This document shows, in pieces, positions 53,887 through 62,624 of a stretch of 64,000 nt of DNA. Under the pieces are notes generated by a model. That model saw only the letters and a list, made by a program, of their open reading frames with translations, ran no database searches and was not told the DNA's origin. The translations under genes were made by a program, and so were the position numbers. Origin of the DNA: an uncultured Prevotella sp. (lineage in GTDB: Bacteria > Bacteroidota > Bacteroidia > Bacteroidales > Bacteroidaceae); assembly GCA_905198745.1 (NCBI GenBank), contig CAJKDU010000005.1, positions 11,782 through 75,781 of the forward strand, given 5' to 3'. How positions within the stretch are numbered: the first letter of the stretch is position 1; each line of letters begins with the position of its first letter.

Positions 53887-55011
53887 TTATCCCCAAACCT
53901 CTTCGGAGATTTCGCGTGCCAAATCGAGCTTTGCCCATTGTTCCTCTTCCGTGAGTCTGTTGCCAATCTCGCAGGAAGCGAAACCGCATTGAGGGCTGAG
54001 ACTGAGTCGGTCAAGCGGAATATACTGTGCAGCCTCACGGATGCGTGCCATGACAGTGGCTTTGTCTTCTAATACCGGCGATTTGGAGGTGATCAGCCCG
54101 AGTACGACTTTTTTGCCCTCGGCCACATGCTTCAAGGGACTGAAACCACCGGAACGCTCGTCGTCATATTCCAAATAAAACGTGTCTACATCTTCGTCGG
54201 CAAAAAGGAAGGGCGCAATAGGATCGTAGGCCCCCTTGGTGGCGTAGCACGAGTGGTAGTTGCCACGACATACGTGGGTGTTGACGGTCAGGTCTTGGGG
54301 CTTGCCTTCAATGGCAAGATTGTTGACCTTCAGGTATTGCAAGGCCTCCTTTTCAAGTGTGAGTCCTGTTCCAACCTTTGACTTCCAGTAATCCTGGTCC
54401 ACAATCATTCCCCATGTGCAGTCGTCCAACTGAATGGTCCGGCAACCTGCTGCATGGATTTCACGGAAGAACGTTCGGTAAGCTGCGGCAATGTCTTCTA
54501 TCAGTTCGGAAGTGTTGGGATATATCTTTCGCGTGTTTTCTGCATTTCTGCCGCGGAACAACTCGGCGAGGAACTGTGCAGGGGCAGGAATGGTCTGCTT
54601 GGCCTCTATGCCATCCTCTTCAAACTGCTTGACAAAAAGAAAGTCCTTAATGAAAGGGTGGTTGTCGCCTGTTATTTTGCCGGTCAGTTTTACGGAACCA
54701 TGTGTTGTCTCCTCACCATGAAACTGATAGCCATGGTCTAATTCGATATGTTCCGCTCCATTGAATCCCCACATGAAGTCGAGGTGCCAGTAGCTGCGAC
54801 GGAACTCTCCATCTGTGATATACCGCAGGCCGTGTGCTTTCTGCTTGCGTATCACATCAGTTATCAATCTGTCTTCTATGTCGCGGAGTGCAGAGGCTGA
54901 GATTTCTCCGTCAGCAAATTTCTCTCTTGCTTGTTTCAATTCTGCCGGACGTAAATAACTGCCCACTGCTTCAAAATGTGGAAATGTGTTGTCGATGACT
55001 ATATGGCTCAT
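53887..55011 (-). CDS. Core-MetE-like methyltransferase (YxjG type)
   Basis: This 374-residue protein resembles only the C-terminal catalytic half of cobalamin-independent methionine synthase. It starts IDNTFPHFEAVGSYLRP. LRYITDGEFRRSYWHLDF, IQLDDCTWGM, NTHVCRGNYHS, FYLEYDDERSGGF and the end SLSPQCGFAS follow. The zinc ligands expected in such proteins (H, C and a final C) seem present in HVCRGN and QCGFAS. It probably moves a methyl group to homocysteine or a related thiol, donor unknown. It is a single gene with a good promoter, divergent from an Lrp regulator. Confidence 0.85.
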   Translation of the reverse strand: MSHIVIDNTFPHFEAVGSYLRPAELKQAREKFADGEISASALRDIEDRLITDVIRKQKAHGLRYITDGEFRRSYWHLDFMWGFNGAEHIELDHGYQFHGEETTHGSVKLTGKITGDNHPFIKDFLFVKQFEEDGIEAKQTIPAPAQFLAELFRGRNAENTRKIYPNTSELIEDIAAAYRTFFREIHAAGCRTIQLDDCTWGMIVDQDYWKSKVGTGLTLEKEALQYLKVNNLAIEGKPQDLTVNTHVCRGNYHSCYATKGAYDPIAPFLFADEDVDTFYLEYDDERSGGFSPLKHVAEGKKVVLGLITSKSPVLEDKATVMARIREAAQYIPLDRLSLSPQCGFASCEIGNRLTEEEQWAKLDLAREISEEVWG

Positions 55012-55071
55012 GTTTTTATAACTCCTATAATTTTAATGATTAATGATTGGGTGCATCCGGATTTGCGCTTG

Positions 55072-55103
55072 CAAAGATAAGAACAAGAAATTCATCAGCC
55101 AAA
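55072..55103 (-). promoter_or_regulatory. Promoter of the core-MetE-like gene
   Basis: On the minus strand the -7 box is TATCTTTG (55072-55079) and the -33 box TTTG (55100-55103), 20 nt apart. It overlaps the region upstream of the divergent lrp gene. Confidence 0.75.
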
Positions 55104-55130
55104 TATTCTTTTAAATTCGGAAATTTATGC

Positions 55131-55138
55131 TATATTTG
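55131..55138 (+). promoter_or_regulatory. -7 promoter box of the Lrp gene
   Basis: TATATTTG fits TAnnTTTG, 70 nt upstream of the start codon. The -33 match is weak. An imperfect palindrome GAATAT-N(15)-AATATTC (about 55143-55171) lies between this box and the ATG and could be an Lrp-type operator. Confidence 0.5.
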
Positions 55139-55208
55139 CAGCTGAATATCATTGAAATGCAGAATAATATTCTGAGAAAAACATCATTAACAGTAAGAAG
55201 TAAGGAAA

Positions 55209-55691
55209 ATGGGTAATGAAGAAAAACTCGATGCGACAGACATCAAGATACTTAAACTGCTGCAACAGAACTCCCGGCTTACGGTGAAGGAACTTGCCGA
55301 AAGGGTTCACCTTTCTCCGTCTCCCACCTTTGAACGGCAGAAACGTTTGGAACGAGAGGGGTATATCAGGCGGTACGGTGCCATTGTGGACCATCATAAG
55401 TTGGGACACACTGTCATTGTCTTGTGCAATATCAGACTGAAACAGCATACACATGATTTGATTCAGCAATTTATGGATACCGTGCAGACAATTGACCAAA
55501 TAACGGAATGTTACAATACAACGGGTGACTACGACTTTCAGATTAAGGTGTATGCACGTGACATGAAAGACTATCAGGATTTCATGCTTAATACTCTTGG
55601 CAACATTGATTGCATTGGAAGTCTGCACAGCATTATAGTCATTGGTGAAATCAAGGATTCTCACTATATTCCCGTTGCTATGCATAGCTGA
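55209..55691 (+). CDS. Lrp/AsnC-family transcriptional regulator
   Basis: This 160-residue protein has an N-terminal helix-turn-helix (DIKILKLLQQNSRLTVKELA to LSPSPTFERQKRLE) and a C-terminal RAM/Lrp effector-binding domain of about 80 residues. This family responds to amino acids. It is transcribed divergently from the core-MetE-like gene with about 200 nt between start codons, which suggests that it controls that gene in response to an amino acid such as methionine. That link is inference. Confidence 0.93.
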   Translation: MGNEEKLDATDIKILKLLQQNSRLTVKELAERVHLSPSPTFERQKRLEREGYIRRYGAIVDHHKLGHTVIVLCNIRLKQHTHDLIQQFMDTVQTIDQITECYNTTGDYDFQIKVYARDMKDYQDFMLNTLGNIDCIGSLHSIIVIGEIKDSHYIPVAMHS

Positions 55692-55780
55692 ATTGCAAAT
55701 TCGTTTCTCTATTCCTGAAGACATCAAGAGGGCTGAGTAACGCATTGCTAACGGCGCGTTTACGGGAAGTCCCAGGCGCT

Positions 55781-55817
55781 GGGCAATGAGTGCCCACGCC
55801 GTGGGCATCCATTGCCC
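55781..55817 (+). terminator. Terminator-like hairpin after the Lrp gene
   Basis: GGGCAATGAGTGCCCAC (55781-55797) pairs with GTGGGCATCCATTGCCC (55801-55817) over 17 positions with two mismatches and a 3-nt loop. It has no T-run. Confidence 0.5.
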
Positions 55818-55885
55818 AAGGTGCGGGACATATTTTGGGCATTTGCTTTAACCTTTACAAATGGATTTACCCTTGTTGCGAAAGC

Positions 55886-56034
55886 GTGATGGAAGTGATA
55901 GATTATTTTGCATCTATCACGCATCTATCACTCTTTATACGTCATTGGCTATCAGTGGGTTAAGTCGACTTTTGTGCCAAAAGTGATAGATAGTGGTGAT
56001 TTTTTGAAAACTTTTTCCTGCGCACGTGCGCGCG
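55886..56034. repeat. Composite GATAGAT/GC-tract element, copy B3
   Basis: GTGATGGA (55886) and GTGATAGAT (55895) face ATCTATCAC at 55912 and 55923. GTGATAGATAGTGGTGA follows at 55983, then GAAAACTTTTTCCTGCGC and a GC tract ending at 56034. The same order and spacing occur at 23520-23667. Confidence 0.8.
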
Positions 56035-56117
56035 AGAAGGTAGTTCCTGTACTGTTCGTGCATTCTTGTGATTGAAAATGGCGGACCTGCTTTACCTCTG
56101 CTCTATGAATATAAAAA

Positions 56118-56147
56118 GTCCCTGCAACCAGCTTTGGTTACAGGGAC
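56118..56147 (-). terminator. Terminator of the GGGtGRT operon
   Basis: Arms 56118-56130 and 56135-56147 pair over 13 bp with one mismatch. On the minus strand it is followed by TTTTTAT, as expected for intrinsic termination. It lies 26 nt beyond the stop codon. Confidence 0.75.
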
Positions 56148-56173
56148 AAGTATTTTTTGTAAACCCCGGTGAT

Positions 56174-57187
56174 TTACTTCTTGTTCAGAGCAAGGTCGAT
56201 GGCAACGGCAATAGCCACTGTTGCACCAACCATTGGGTTGTTACCCATACCGAGGAAGCCCATCATCTCTACGTGAGCAGGAACTGAAGAAGAACCTGCG
56301 AACTGAGCGTCAGAGTGCATACGGCCCATGGTATCGGTCATACCATAAGAAGCTGGACCAGCTGCCATGTTGTCTGGGTGAAGTGTACGGCCTGTACCGC
56401 CACCTGAAGCCACTGAGAAGTAAGGCTTGCCAGCAGCGATGCGCTCCTTCTTGTATGTGCCAGCCACTGGGTGCTGGAAGCGGGTAGGATTGGTAGAGTT
56501 ACCTGTGATAGACACGTCTACGTTCTCCTTCCAAAGGATGGCAACACCTTCACGCACATCGTCAGCGCCATAGCACTTCACTTTGGCACGAGGACCATCA
56601 GAGTATGGAGTCTCCTTTACAACCTTGAGTTCGCTTGTGTAGTAGTCGAACTTTGTCTGTACGTATGTGAAGCCGTTGATGCGGCTGATAATCATAGCAG
56701 CATCCTTGCCCAGACCGTTAAGGATGACACGCAGAGGTTTCTGGCGCACCTTGTTGGCCATTTCTGCAATCTTGATGGCACCTTCAGCGGCTGCGAACGA
56801 CTCGTGGCCGGCGAGGAAAGCGAAGCACTCTGTCTCCTCACGGAGCAGACGGGCTGCGAGGTTGCCGTGACCCAGACCCACCTTACGGTCGTCTGCCACA
56901 GAACCGGGGATGCAGAATGCCTGCAGACCAATACCGATAGCCTCGGCTGCGTCTGCTGCAGTCTTCACACCGCGCTTGATGGCGATGGCTGCACCACATA
57001 CATAAGCCCACTTGGCGTTCTCGAAGCAGATACGCTGCGTGTCTTCACACATCTGATAAGGATCAACACCTGCCTGCTCGCAGATCTGATTAGCCTCTTC
57101 TACGCTATTGATGCCTTCTGCCTTGAGGGCGGCGAGAACCTGCGCCTCACGACGTTCCTGACTTTCGTAACTAACTTTTCTAATCAT
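56174..57187 (-). CDS. GGGtGRT-family protein
   Basis: This 337-residue cytoplasmic protein fits the GGGtGRT family, named from the conserved motif seen here as GGGTGRT at 262-268. LHPDNMAAGPASYGMTDTMG follows. Other conserved stretches are HESFAAAEGAIKIAEMANK and YGADDVREGVAILWKEN. The family is widespread in anaerobes and has no known function that I can state. It is the second gene of a pair with the NifU-like protein (17 nt gap) and ends at a terminator, which suggests they act together. Confidence 0.88.
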   Translation of the reverse strand: MIRKVSYESQERREAQVLAALKAEGINSVEEANQICEQAGVDPYQMCEDTQRICFENAKWAYVCGAAIAIKRGVKTAADAAEAIGIGLQAFCIPGSVADDRKVGLGHGNLAARLLREETECFAFLAGHESFAAAEGAIKIAEMANKVRQKPLRVILNGLGKDAAMIISRINGFTYVQTKFDYYTSELKVVKETPYSDGPRAKVKCYGADDVREGVAILWKENVDVSITGNSTNPTRFQHPVAGTYKKERIAAGKPYFSVASGGGTGRTLHPDNMAAGPASYGMTDTMGRMHSDAQFAGSSSVPAHVEMMGFLGMGNNPMVGATVAIAVAIDLALNKK

Positions 57188-57204
57188 AGTTCTGTTTCTC
57201 CTTA

Positions 57205-57906
57205 TTATTCTTTACGTGGATCAATTGCTTTAACAACACCCTGCTCGGCAGTTGTGCGGCCGTAGCTGCCAGTGAACTTCTTCACGGCCTCGTTGGCGTC
57301 CATGCCGTTCTTGATGGCTTCCATCATCTTGCCGAGGTGAACATATTCGTAGCCACACACCTGGTTGTCCTTGTCGAGGAACTGGCGTGTGATGTAACCT
57401 TCGGTGAGCTCGAGGTAGCGTGTACCCTTGGCCACTGTGCCATAGAGAGTACCAGTCTGGCTGCGCAGCCCCTTGCCAAGGTCTTCAAGACCGGCACCAA
57501 TCACAAGACCACCCTCAGAGAAGGCACTCTGTGTACGTCCATAAACAATCTGGAGGAAAAGTTCACGCATTGCTGTGTTGATGGCATCGCAAACGAGGTC
57601 TGTGTTGAGAGCTTCAAGGATAGTCTTGCCTGGGAGAATTTCAGAAGCCATTGCAGCAGAGTGAGTCATACCGGTGCAACCGATAGTCTCCACGAGAGCC
57701 TCCTGAATTACGCCATTCTTCACATTGAGCGAGAGCTTGCAAGCACCTTGCTGAGGTGCACACCATCCCACACCGTGAGTGTAACCAGAGATGTCGGAAA
57801 TCTCTTTTGCTTGAATCCACTTGCCCTCTTCAGGGATTGGAGCAGGTCCGTGATTGGGACCTTTGGCGACAACACACATGTTGTCTACTTCCTTAGAATA
57901 AATCAT
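57205..57906 (-). CDS. NifU/IscU-like iron-sulfur scaffold protein linked to GGGtGRT
   Basis: This 233-residue protein resembles the IscU/NifU N-terminal scaffold fold. Cysteines that could hold a cluster are at C49 and C56 (GWCAPQQGAC), C77 (IGCTGM) and C106, with others at C11 and C184. The C-terminal half is longer than IscU. It may assemble an iron-sulfur cluster for its partner. The start may be M1 or M10. A good promoter lies about 54-85 nt upstream. It is the first gene of the pair with the GGGtGRT gene. Confidence 0.75.
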   Translation of the reverse strand: MIYSKEVDNMCVVAKGPNHGPAPIPEEGKWIQAKEISDISGYTHGVGWCAPQQGACKLSLNVKNGVIQEALVETIGCTGMTHSAAMASEILPGKTILEALNTDLVCDAINTAMRELFLQIVYGRTQSAFSEGGLVIGAGLEDLGKGLRSQTGTLYGTVAKGTRYLELTEGYITRQFLDKDNQVCGYEYVHLGKMMEAIKNGMDANEAVKKFTGSYGRTTAEQGVVKAIDPRKE

Positions 57907-57959
57907 ATTCGGTGTTTTTGTTTAATGAATATAATGAATGTTTTTGCGTTTTCGTGTTG

Positions 57960-57991
57960 CAAAATTACATATTTCTTTTGGAAAATACCAA
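57960..57991 (-). promoter_or_regulatory. Promoter of the NifU-like/GGGtGRT operon
   Basis: On the minus strand the -7 box TAATTTTG (57960-57967) and the -33 box TTGG (57988-57991) are 20 nt apart. Confidence 0.65.
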
Positions 57992-58072
57992 GAAATGTGT
58001 ATTCTTTTTCAACAGGGCATTTGATTTTCTGCAAGATAGTTGTCGGTATTCCCTTTTTATTGTAACTTTGCA

Positions 58073-58080
58073 ACCTGAAA
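58073..58080 (+). promoter_or_regulatory. -7 promoter box of the DMP19-smpB-metH operon
   Basis: TAACTTTG fits TAnnTTTG, 21 nt before the start of the DMP19-like gene. The -33 box is weak. Confidence 0.5.
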
Positions 58081-58101
58081 ATTGCAATTTGATTATCGTT
58101 T

Positions 58102-58608
58102 ATGAAAGAAGTTATAATTGAAGACAGTCGTCTCCGGGAGGCTGCCGCCGAGGGCAACGATGCCTTTGTCAAGGTGTTTGTTGATGCCATTTATGAGGCT
58201 ATAGGCGGTGAACTTAATGCCGAGACCATGCCCATGCTCAGTGCCGACCAGGTTACGCTCCTGGCCTTTGACATTCTGCACACCGAGGTGATGGACGGCG
58301 GTTTCGTTCAGCTCATCCACAACGGTTACGGCGCTTTCATCTTCAAGAATCCCTTCGGAAAGGCCATCCGCCAGTGGGGCATTGATGAGCTGGCAAGCGT
58401 CATCAAAAAAGTGCACCGTCTCTATTCCAAATATCACGAGGAAATAGAGCGCGACTGCACAGACGAGGAGTTCATGGCCCTCTTTGAGCGAATGGAAGAG
58501 TTTGACAACTTTGACGACTGCTTCGTGGAGAACGAAGAGGAATGGACTGCCCGTGTGGCTTATTACATTGACGAACACGTGGACCATTTCGCCACCATTA
58601 AAGAATAA
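58102..58608 (+). CDS. DMP19-family (DUF4375) acidic protein
   Basis: This 168-residue strongly acidic protein contains LAFDILHTEVMDGGFVQLIHNG, partly conserved as the DMP19 core. NPFGKAIRQWGIDELA and a C-terminal Asp/Glu-rich stretch follow. DMP19 of Neisseria mimics DNA and inhibits a transcription factor. Other members are unstudied, so the role here is open. It precedes smpB with a 12-nt gap and is the first gene of a four-gene plus-strand run. Confidence 0.75.
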   Translation: MKEVIIEDSRLREAAAEGNDAFVKVFVDAIYEAIGGELNAETMPMLSADQVTLLAFDILHTEVMDGGFVQLIHNGYGAFIFKNPFGKAIRQWGIDELASVIKKVHRLYSKYHEEIERDCTDEEFMALFERMEEFDNFDDCFVENEEEWTARVAYYIDEHVDHFATIKE

Positions 58609-58620
58609 CAACCAAGCTTT

Positions 58621-59100
58621 ATGAACAAGGAACAGCTGGAACTCCGTAAGAAGAGTTCCGTCAGCATACGGAACAAGAAAGCCTCGTTTGAGTATTTCTT
58701 TGTCGACACCTATACGGCGGGCATCGTGCTCACCGGCACCGAAATCAAGTCTATCCGCTTGGGAAAGGCTTCGCTTGTTGATTCGTTCTGCTATATCAAT
58801 AATGGGGAGATATGGGTCAAGGGAATGAACATATCGCCTTATTTCTATGGATCCTACAATAATCATGAGAGTAAGCGCGACCGCAAACTTCTGCTCAACA
58901 AGCGCGAGATACGCAAACTGCAGGAGGCTACCAAACAAGTAGGCTTTACCATCGTTCCTACTCTCGTGTTTCTCGACAACCACGGACGTGCCAAGATGGA
59001 CATAGCATTGGCCAAAGGAAAGAAGGAATATGACAAGCGGCAGACATTAAAAGCCAAAGAAGACCGCCGTGAGATGGACCGTGCCATGAAAAACTTTTAG
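58621..59100 (+). CDS. smpB: SmpB, tmRNA-binding protein
   Basis: This 159-residue protein is the partner of tmRNA in rescuing stalled ribosomes. The conserved core [19 protein letters not shown] is clear in part, with [19 protein letters not shown] next. The C-terminal tail [19 protein letters not shown] is the basic segment that follows the mRNA channel. It lies 12 nt after the DMP19-like gene and 8 nt before metH. Confidence 0.96.
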   Translation: MNKEQLELRKKSSVSIRNKKASFEYFFVDTYTAGIVLTGTEIKSIRLGKASLVDSFCYINNGEIWVKGMNISPYFYGSYNNHESKRDRKLLLNKREIRKLQEATKQVGFTIVPTLVFLDNHGRAKMDIALAKGKKEYDKRQTLKAKEDRREMDRAMKNF

Positions 59101-59108
59101 TTGCGAAG

Positions 59109-61865
59109 ATGACAATAAGAGAGATAGTGAAACAGCGCATCATGGTGCTCGATGGTGCCATGGGCACTATGATTCAGCCCTATGGACTGGAAGAAACAGA
59201 CTTCCGTGGATACCGGTTCTCGAAGGTGCCGGGCATGATGAAGGGCAATAACGACATGCTTTGCATCACGCGTCCTGACGTCGTCAAGGACATACACCGC
59301 AAATATCTTGCAGTGGGAGCAGACATGATTACTACAAACACGTTCAGCTCGCAGCGCATTTCGCAGGCAGACTATCATTTGGAGGAGTTTAGTCGCGAAA
59401 TGGCTCTTCAGGGTGCGCGTATTGCGCGTGAGTGTGCAGACGAATTCTCCACACCTGACAAGCCGCGGTTTGTGTGCGGCAGTGTGGGGCCTACGAACAA
59501 GACATGCTCCATGAGTCCTGACGTGAGCAATCCTGCCTATCGCGATTTGGATTATGACACGCTCTACGATGCCTATCTCGAGCAGATGGATGCACTCATA
59601 GAGGGTGGGGTTGACGCAATTCTTATTGAAACCATTTTCGACACACTCAACTGCAAGGCTGCTATCGATGCAGCTGTTGAGGCCATGAATAGTCGGGGCG
59701 TAGACTTGCCTATCATGCTTTCAGTAACGGTCAGCGATTTGGCTGGGCGTACGTTGAGTGGACAGACGCTTGACGCGTTCTTGGCATCTGTGAGCAGCTA
59801 TCCTATCTTTTCGGTAGGACTTAACTGCTCGTTTGGCGCAGACCAGATGAAACCTTTCCTGCAACATATTGCAGCCAAGGCCCCTTATTACATATCGGCT
59901 TATCCTAATGCCGGACTGCCCAACGAACTCGGACAATACGATCAGACACCCGAAACCATGTCTCCCCTCATTGCGGAGTTTGTAGACGAAGGGCTTGTCA
60001 ACATCGTAGGCGGATGTTGCGGTACCACAGAACAATTCATTGCCCGTTATCTCCCCATTGTGGCTGGCAAGAAACCGCATGTGCCGCAGTCTCGTCCTGA
60101 CACCATGTGGTTGAGTGGTCTTGACCTGCTCGATGTTACACCGGAAGTTAAGTTCGTCAATGTGGGTGAGCGGTGCAACGTGGCAGGCAGCCGCAAGTTC
60201 CTCAGGCTCATCAAGGAGAAAAACTACGACGAGGCTATCGGCATCGCACGTAAGCAGGTGGCCGATGGTGCCTTGGTGATAGACGTTAACATGGATGACG
60301 GATTACTTGATGCCCGTGAGGAAATGGTGCATTTCCTCAACATGATAGCCGCAGAACCCGATATAGCGAAAGTCCCGGTGATGATAGACTCATCCAAATG
60401 GGATGTTATCGTAAGCGGACTGAAATGTGTACAGGGAAAATGCATCGTCAATTCTATTTCGCTAAAAGAAGGTGAAGAGGCATTTCTCAGTCATGCCCAC
60501 GACGTGAAACGCTATGGCGCTGCTGTCGTTGTCATGTGCTTCGATGAGCAGGGACAGGCCACAACCTTTGAGCGACGTGTCGAGATAGCTGAGCGCGCTT
60601 ACCGCCTTTTGGTGGACCGTGTAGGTTTCAATCCCCACGACATAATCTTCGACCCCAACGTACTTGCCATCGCTACGGGTATGGAGGAACATGATGACTA
60701 TGCTGCTGACTTCATTCGCGCAGTAGAGTGGATTAGAAAAAATCTGCCTGGTGCACATGTGAGTGGCGGCGTGAGCAACCTGTCGTTCTCTTTCCGTGGC
60801 AACAACTACATACGAGAGGCCATGCACGCAGTGTTTCTTTATCACTCCATAGCCAAAGGACAGGATTTTGGAATTGTCAATCCTGCTACGAAGGTTACTT
60901 ATAGTGACATTCCGGAAGATCAACTGCGTATTATAGAAGATGTGGTGCTCAACCGACGCAAGGGCGCTGCGGACGATTTGATAGAACTGGCTGCCCGCAT
61001 TAAGGAAGAGCAAGATGCTGCCAAGGCGGCTGGTACAGGTGTGGCAACTTCGGTTGAAAAGCATGAGCAGTGGCGTGATGCCTCTTTGGCAGATCGCCTG
61101 AAGTATGCATTGCGCAAAGGAATAGGGGATTATCTGGATGCCGATTTGCACGAAGCGCTTGGCCTCTATGACCGCGCTGTGGAAATCATTGAAGGCCCCC
61201 TTATGGATGGTATGAACGAAGTGGGTACTCTCTTTGGCGAAGGCAAAATGTTTTTGCCTCAAGTGGTCAAGACAGCCCGCACAATGAAGCAGGCCGTATC
61301 CATTCTTCAACCCTACATTGAAGCAGGCCGTTCCGGCGACTCAGCCAAAGCAGGCCGTTACCTGGTGGCCACTGTTAAGGGGGATGTGCATGACATCGGC
61401 AAGAATATTGTGGCGGTGGTTATGAGCTGCAACAACTATGAGGTCATCGATATGGGCGTCATGGTACCAGCCGAACAGATAGTGCGTAAGGTGAAAGAAG
61501 AACATGTGGACATGGTGGGGCTGAGTGGCCTTATAACACCCAGCCTTGAAGAGATGGTACACGTGGCTAAGGAGATGCAGCAGGCAGGATTGCGCGTACC
61601 TATAATGGTAGGCGGTGCAACAACCAGTGAGATGCATGTGGCACTCAAGATTGCTCCTGAATATGACGGCTTGGTACTTTGGGTCAAAGATGCTTCGCAA
61701 AATCCTCTTCTTGCAGCCCGTCTTCTCAATCCGCTGACTCATGATGAGCTGGTGCGCGAGACTAACGAACGCTATGCTCGCTTGCGTGAGGAATACAGAG
61801 CCAAGCAACAGCAGTTGGCCTCATTGGCTGAGGCTCGCAACAACAAGTTGAATTTATTTGATTGA
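59109..61865 (+). CDS. metH: Cobalamin-dependent methionine synthase without the reactivation domain
   Basis: This 918-residue enzyme transfers a methyl group from methyl-tetrahydrofolate to homocysteine. The homocysteine domain carries the zinc ligands in GLNCSFGADQM and GGCCGTTEQF. The pterin domain has FVNVGERCNVAGS and PVMIDSSKWDVI. The cobalamin domain has DVHDIG (D759, H761). Unlike E. coli MetH (over 1200 residues), it ends shortly after this domain and has no C-terminal SAM-binding reactivation domain. No separate protein of that kind is in the window. Coupled with smpB and a HAD-type gene. Confidence 0.95.
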   Translation: MTIREIVKQRIMVLDGAMGTMIQPYGLEETDFRGYRFSKVPGMMKGNNDMLCITRPDVVKDIHRKYLAVGADMITTNTFSSQRISQADYHLEEFSREMALQGARIARECADEFSTPDKPRFVCGSVGPTNKTCSMSPDVSNPAYRDLDYDTLYDAYLEQMDALIEGGVDAILIETIFDTLNCKAAIDAAVEAMNSRGVDLPIMLSVTVSDLAGRTLSGQTLDAFLASVSSYPIFSVGLNCSFGADQMKPFLQHIAAKAPYYISAYPNAGLPNELGQYDQTPETMSPLIAEFVDEGLVNIVGGCCGTTEQFIARYLPIVAGKKPHVPQSRPDTMWLSGLDLLDVTPEVKFVNVGERCNVAGSRKFLRLIKEKNYDEAIGIARKQVADGALVIDVNMDDGLLDAREEMVHFLNMIAAEPDIAKVPVMIDSSKWDVIVSGLKCVQGKCIVNSISLKEGEEAFLSHAHDVKRYGAAVVVMCFDEQGQATTFERRVEIAERAYRLLVDRVGFNPHDIIFDPNVLAIATGMEEHDDYAADFIRAVEWIRKNLPGAHVSGGVSNLSFSFRGNNYIREAMHAVFLYHSIAKGQDFGIVNPATKVTYSDIPEDQLRIIEDVVLNRRKGAADDLIELAARIKEEQDAAKAAGTGVATSVEKHEQWRDASLADRLKYALRKGIGDYLDADLHEALGLYDRAVEIIEGPLMDGMNEVGTLFGEGKMFLPQVVKTARTMKQAVSILQPYIEAGRSGDSAKAGRYLVATVKGDVHDIGKNIVAVVMSCNNYEVIDMGVMVPAEQIVRKVKEEHVDMVGLSGLITPSLEEMVHVAKEMQQAGLRVPIMVGGATTSEMHVALKIAPEYDGLVLWVKDASQNPLLAARLLNPLTHDELVRETNERYARLREEYRAKQQQLASLAEARNNKLNLFD

Positions 61866-61889
61866 TTTCAGGAATATATTCAGACACTT

Positions 61890-62522
61890 ATGAAAATAAA
61901 GAATCTCGTATTCGATCTGGGAGGAGTCATTATGACTATTGACCAACCGGCAGCGGTGAAGCGTTTCACAGAATTGGGACTTGTCGATGCAGAACAGCGG
62001 CTTGACCCTTATACACAGGCAGGTTTCTTTGGCGAACTTGAGGAAGGGCATATAACTGCTGAAGAATTCCGTTCACGGCTGAGTGATGCCGTTGGACATG
62101 AGCTCACGCTTGAACAGTGTGAACACGCATGGAGAGGTTATGTGGGTGAAGTGCCAGTGCGCAATCTTCGTACGCTTGAAAATCTTCGTAGCCGTGGTTT
62201 CCGTATGATACTTCTCTCCAATACCAATCCCTTTATGATGCATTGGGCGCTGAGCGACCAGTTCAGTGGCGATGGCCACAGTCTTTCCGACTACTTTGAC
62301 GCTCTTTATCTTAGTTTCCGCGAGAAAGTAATGAAGCCCAATGAGCATATTTATCGAAAGATGCTTGTCGGAGAGAAGATATTTCCCGATGAAACACTCT
62401 TCATCGACGATAGTCCGCGTAATGTGGCTGCTGCCAGCGAATTGGGCATTCATACATTCTGTCCTGTGAATGGTTCGGATTGGACTAAGCGCATTTTTGA
62501 GGAAATAGAAGCTATAAAATAG
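61890..62522 (+). CDS. HAD-family hydrolase
   Basis: This 210-residue phosphatase is of the HAD-IA type (YihX-like). The nucleophile motif is in LVFDLGGVIMTID, motif II in RMILLSNTNPF, and motifs III/IV in REKVMKPNEHIYRKML and TLFIDDSPRNVAAA. It should be soluble and act on small phosphorylated compounds. The substrate is unknown. It starts 24 nt after metH and is likely on the same transcript. Confidence 0.9.
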   Translation: MKIKNLVFDLGGVIMTIDQPAAVKRFTELGLVDAEQRLDPYTQAGFFGELEEGHITAEEFRSRLSDAVGHELTLEQCEHAWRGYVGEVPVRNLRTLENLRSRGFRMILLSNTNPFMMHWALSDQFSGDGHSLSDYFDALYLSFREKVMKPNEHIYRKMLVGEKIFPDETLFIDDSPRNVAAASELGIHTFCPVNGSDWTKRIFEEIEAIK

Positions 62523-62606
62523 CCAAAAAGTATGAGTTGTGGTTAAATAACTTTAAATATCAATATCTATAAGTTGTATAAAAATAGGTAGTTGGATAAT
62601 TATTAG

Positions 62607-62614
62607 TAACTTTG
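62607..62614 (+). promoter_or_regulatory. -7 promoter box of rplU
   Basis: TAACTTTG fits TAnnTTTG. It lies about 85 nt before the rplU start, so the message has a long leader. Confidence 0.55.
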
Positions 62615-62624
62615 CGCCCGATTT

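Larger units (their letters stand above)
55692..56173. other. Convergent gap with hairpin and GATAGAT element
   Basis: This 482-nt gap between lrp and the GGGtGRT gene has no convincing gene. It contains a long imperfect hairpin (55781-55817), composite element copy B3 (55886-56034) and the terminator at 56118-56147. Confidence 0.65.

Noticed and set aside
53735..53989. Small minus-strand open frame in the gap after the MetE-like gene
   Set aside because: It overlaps the 3' end of the MetE-like gene in another frame and has no family resemblance.
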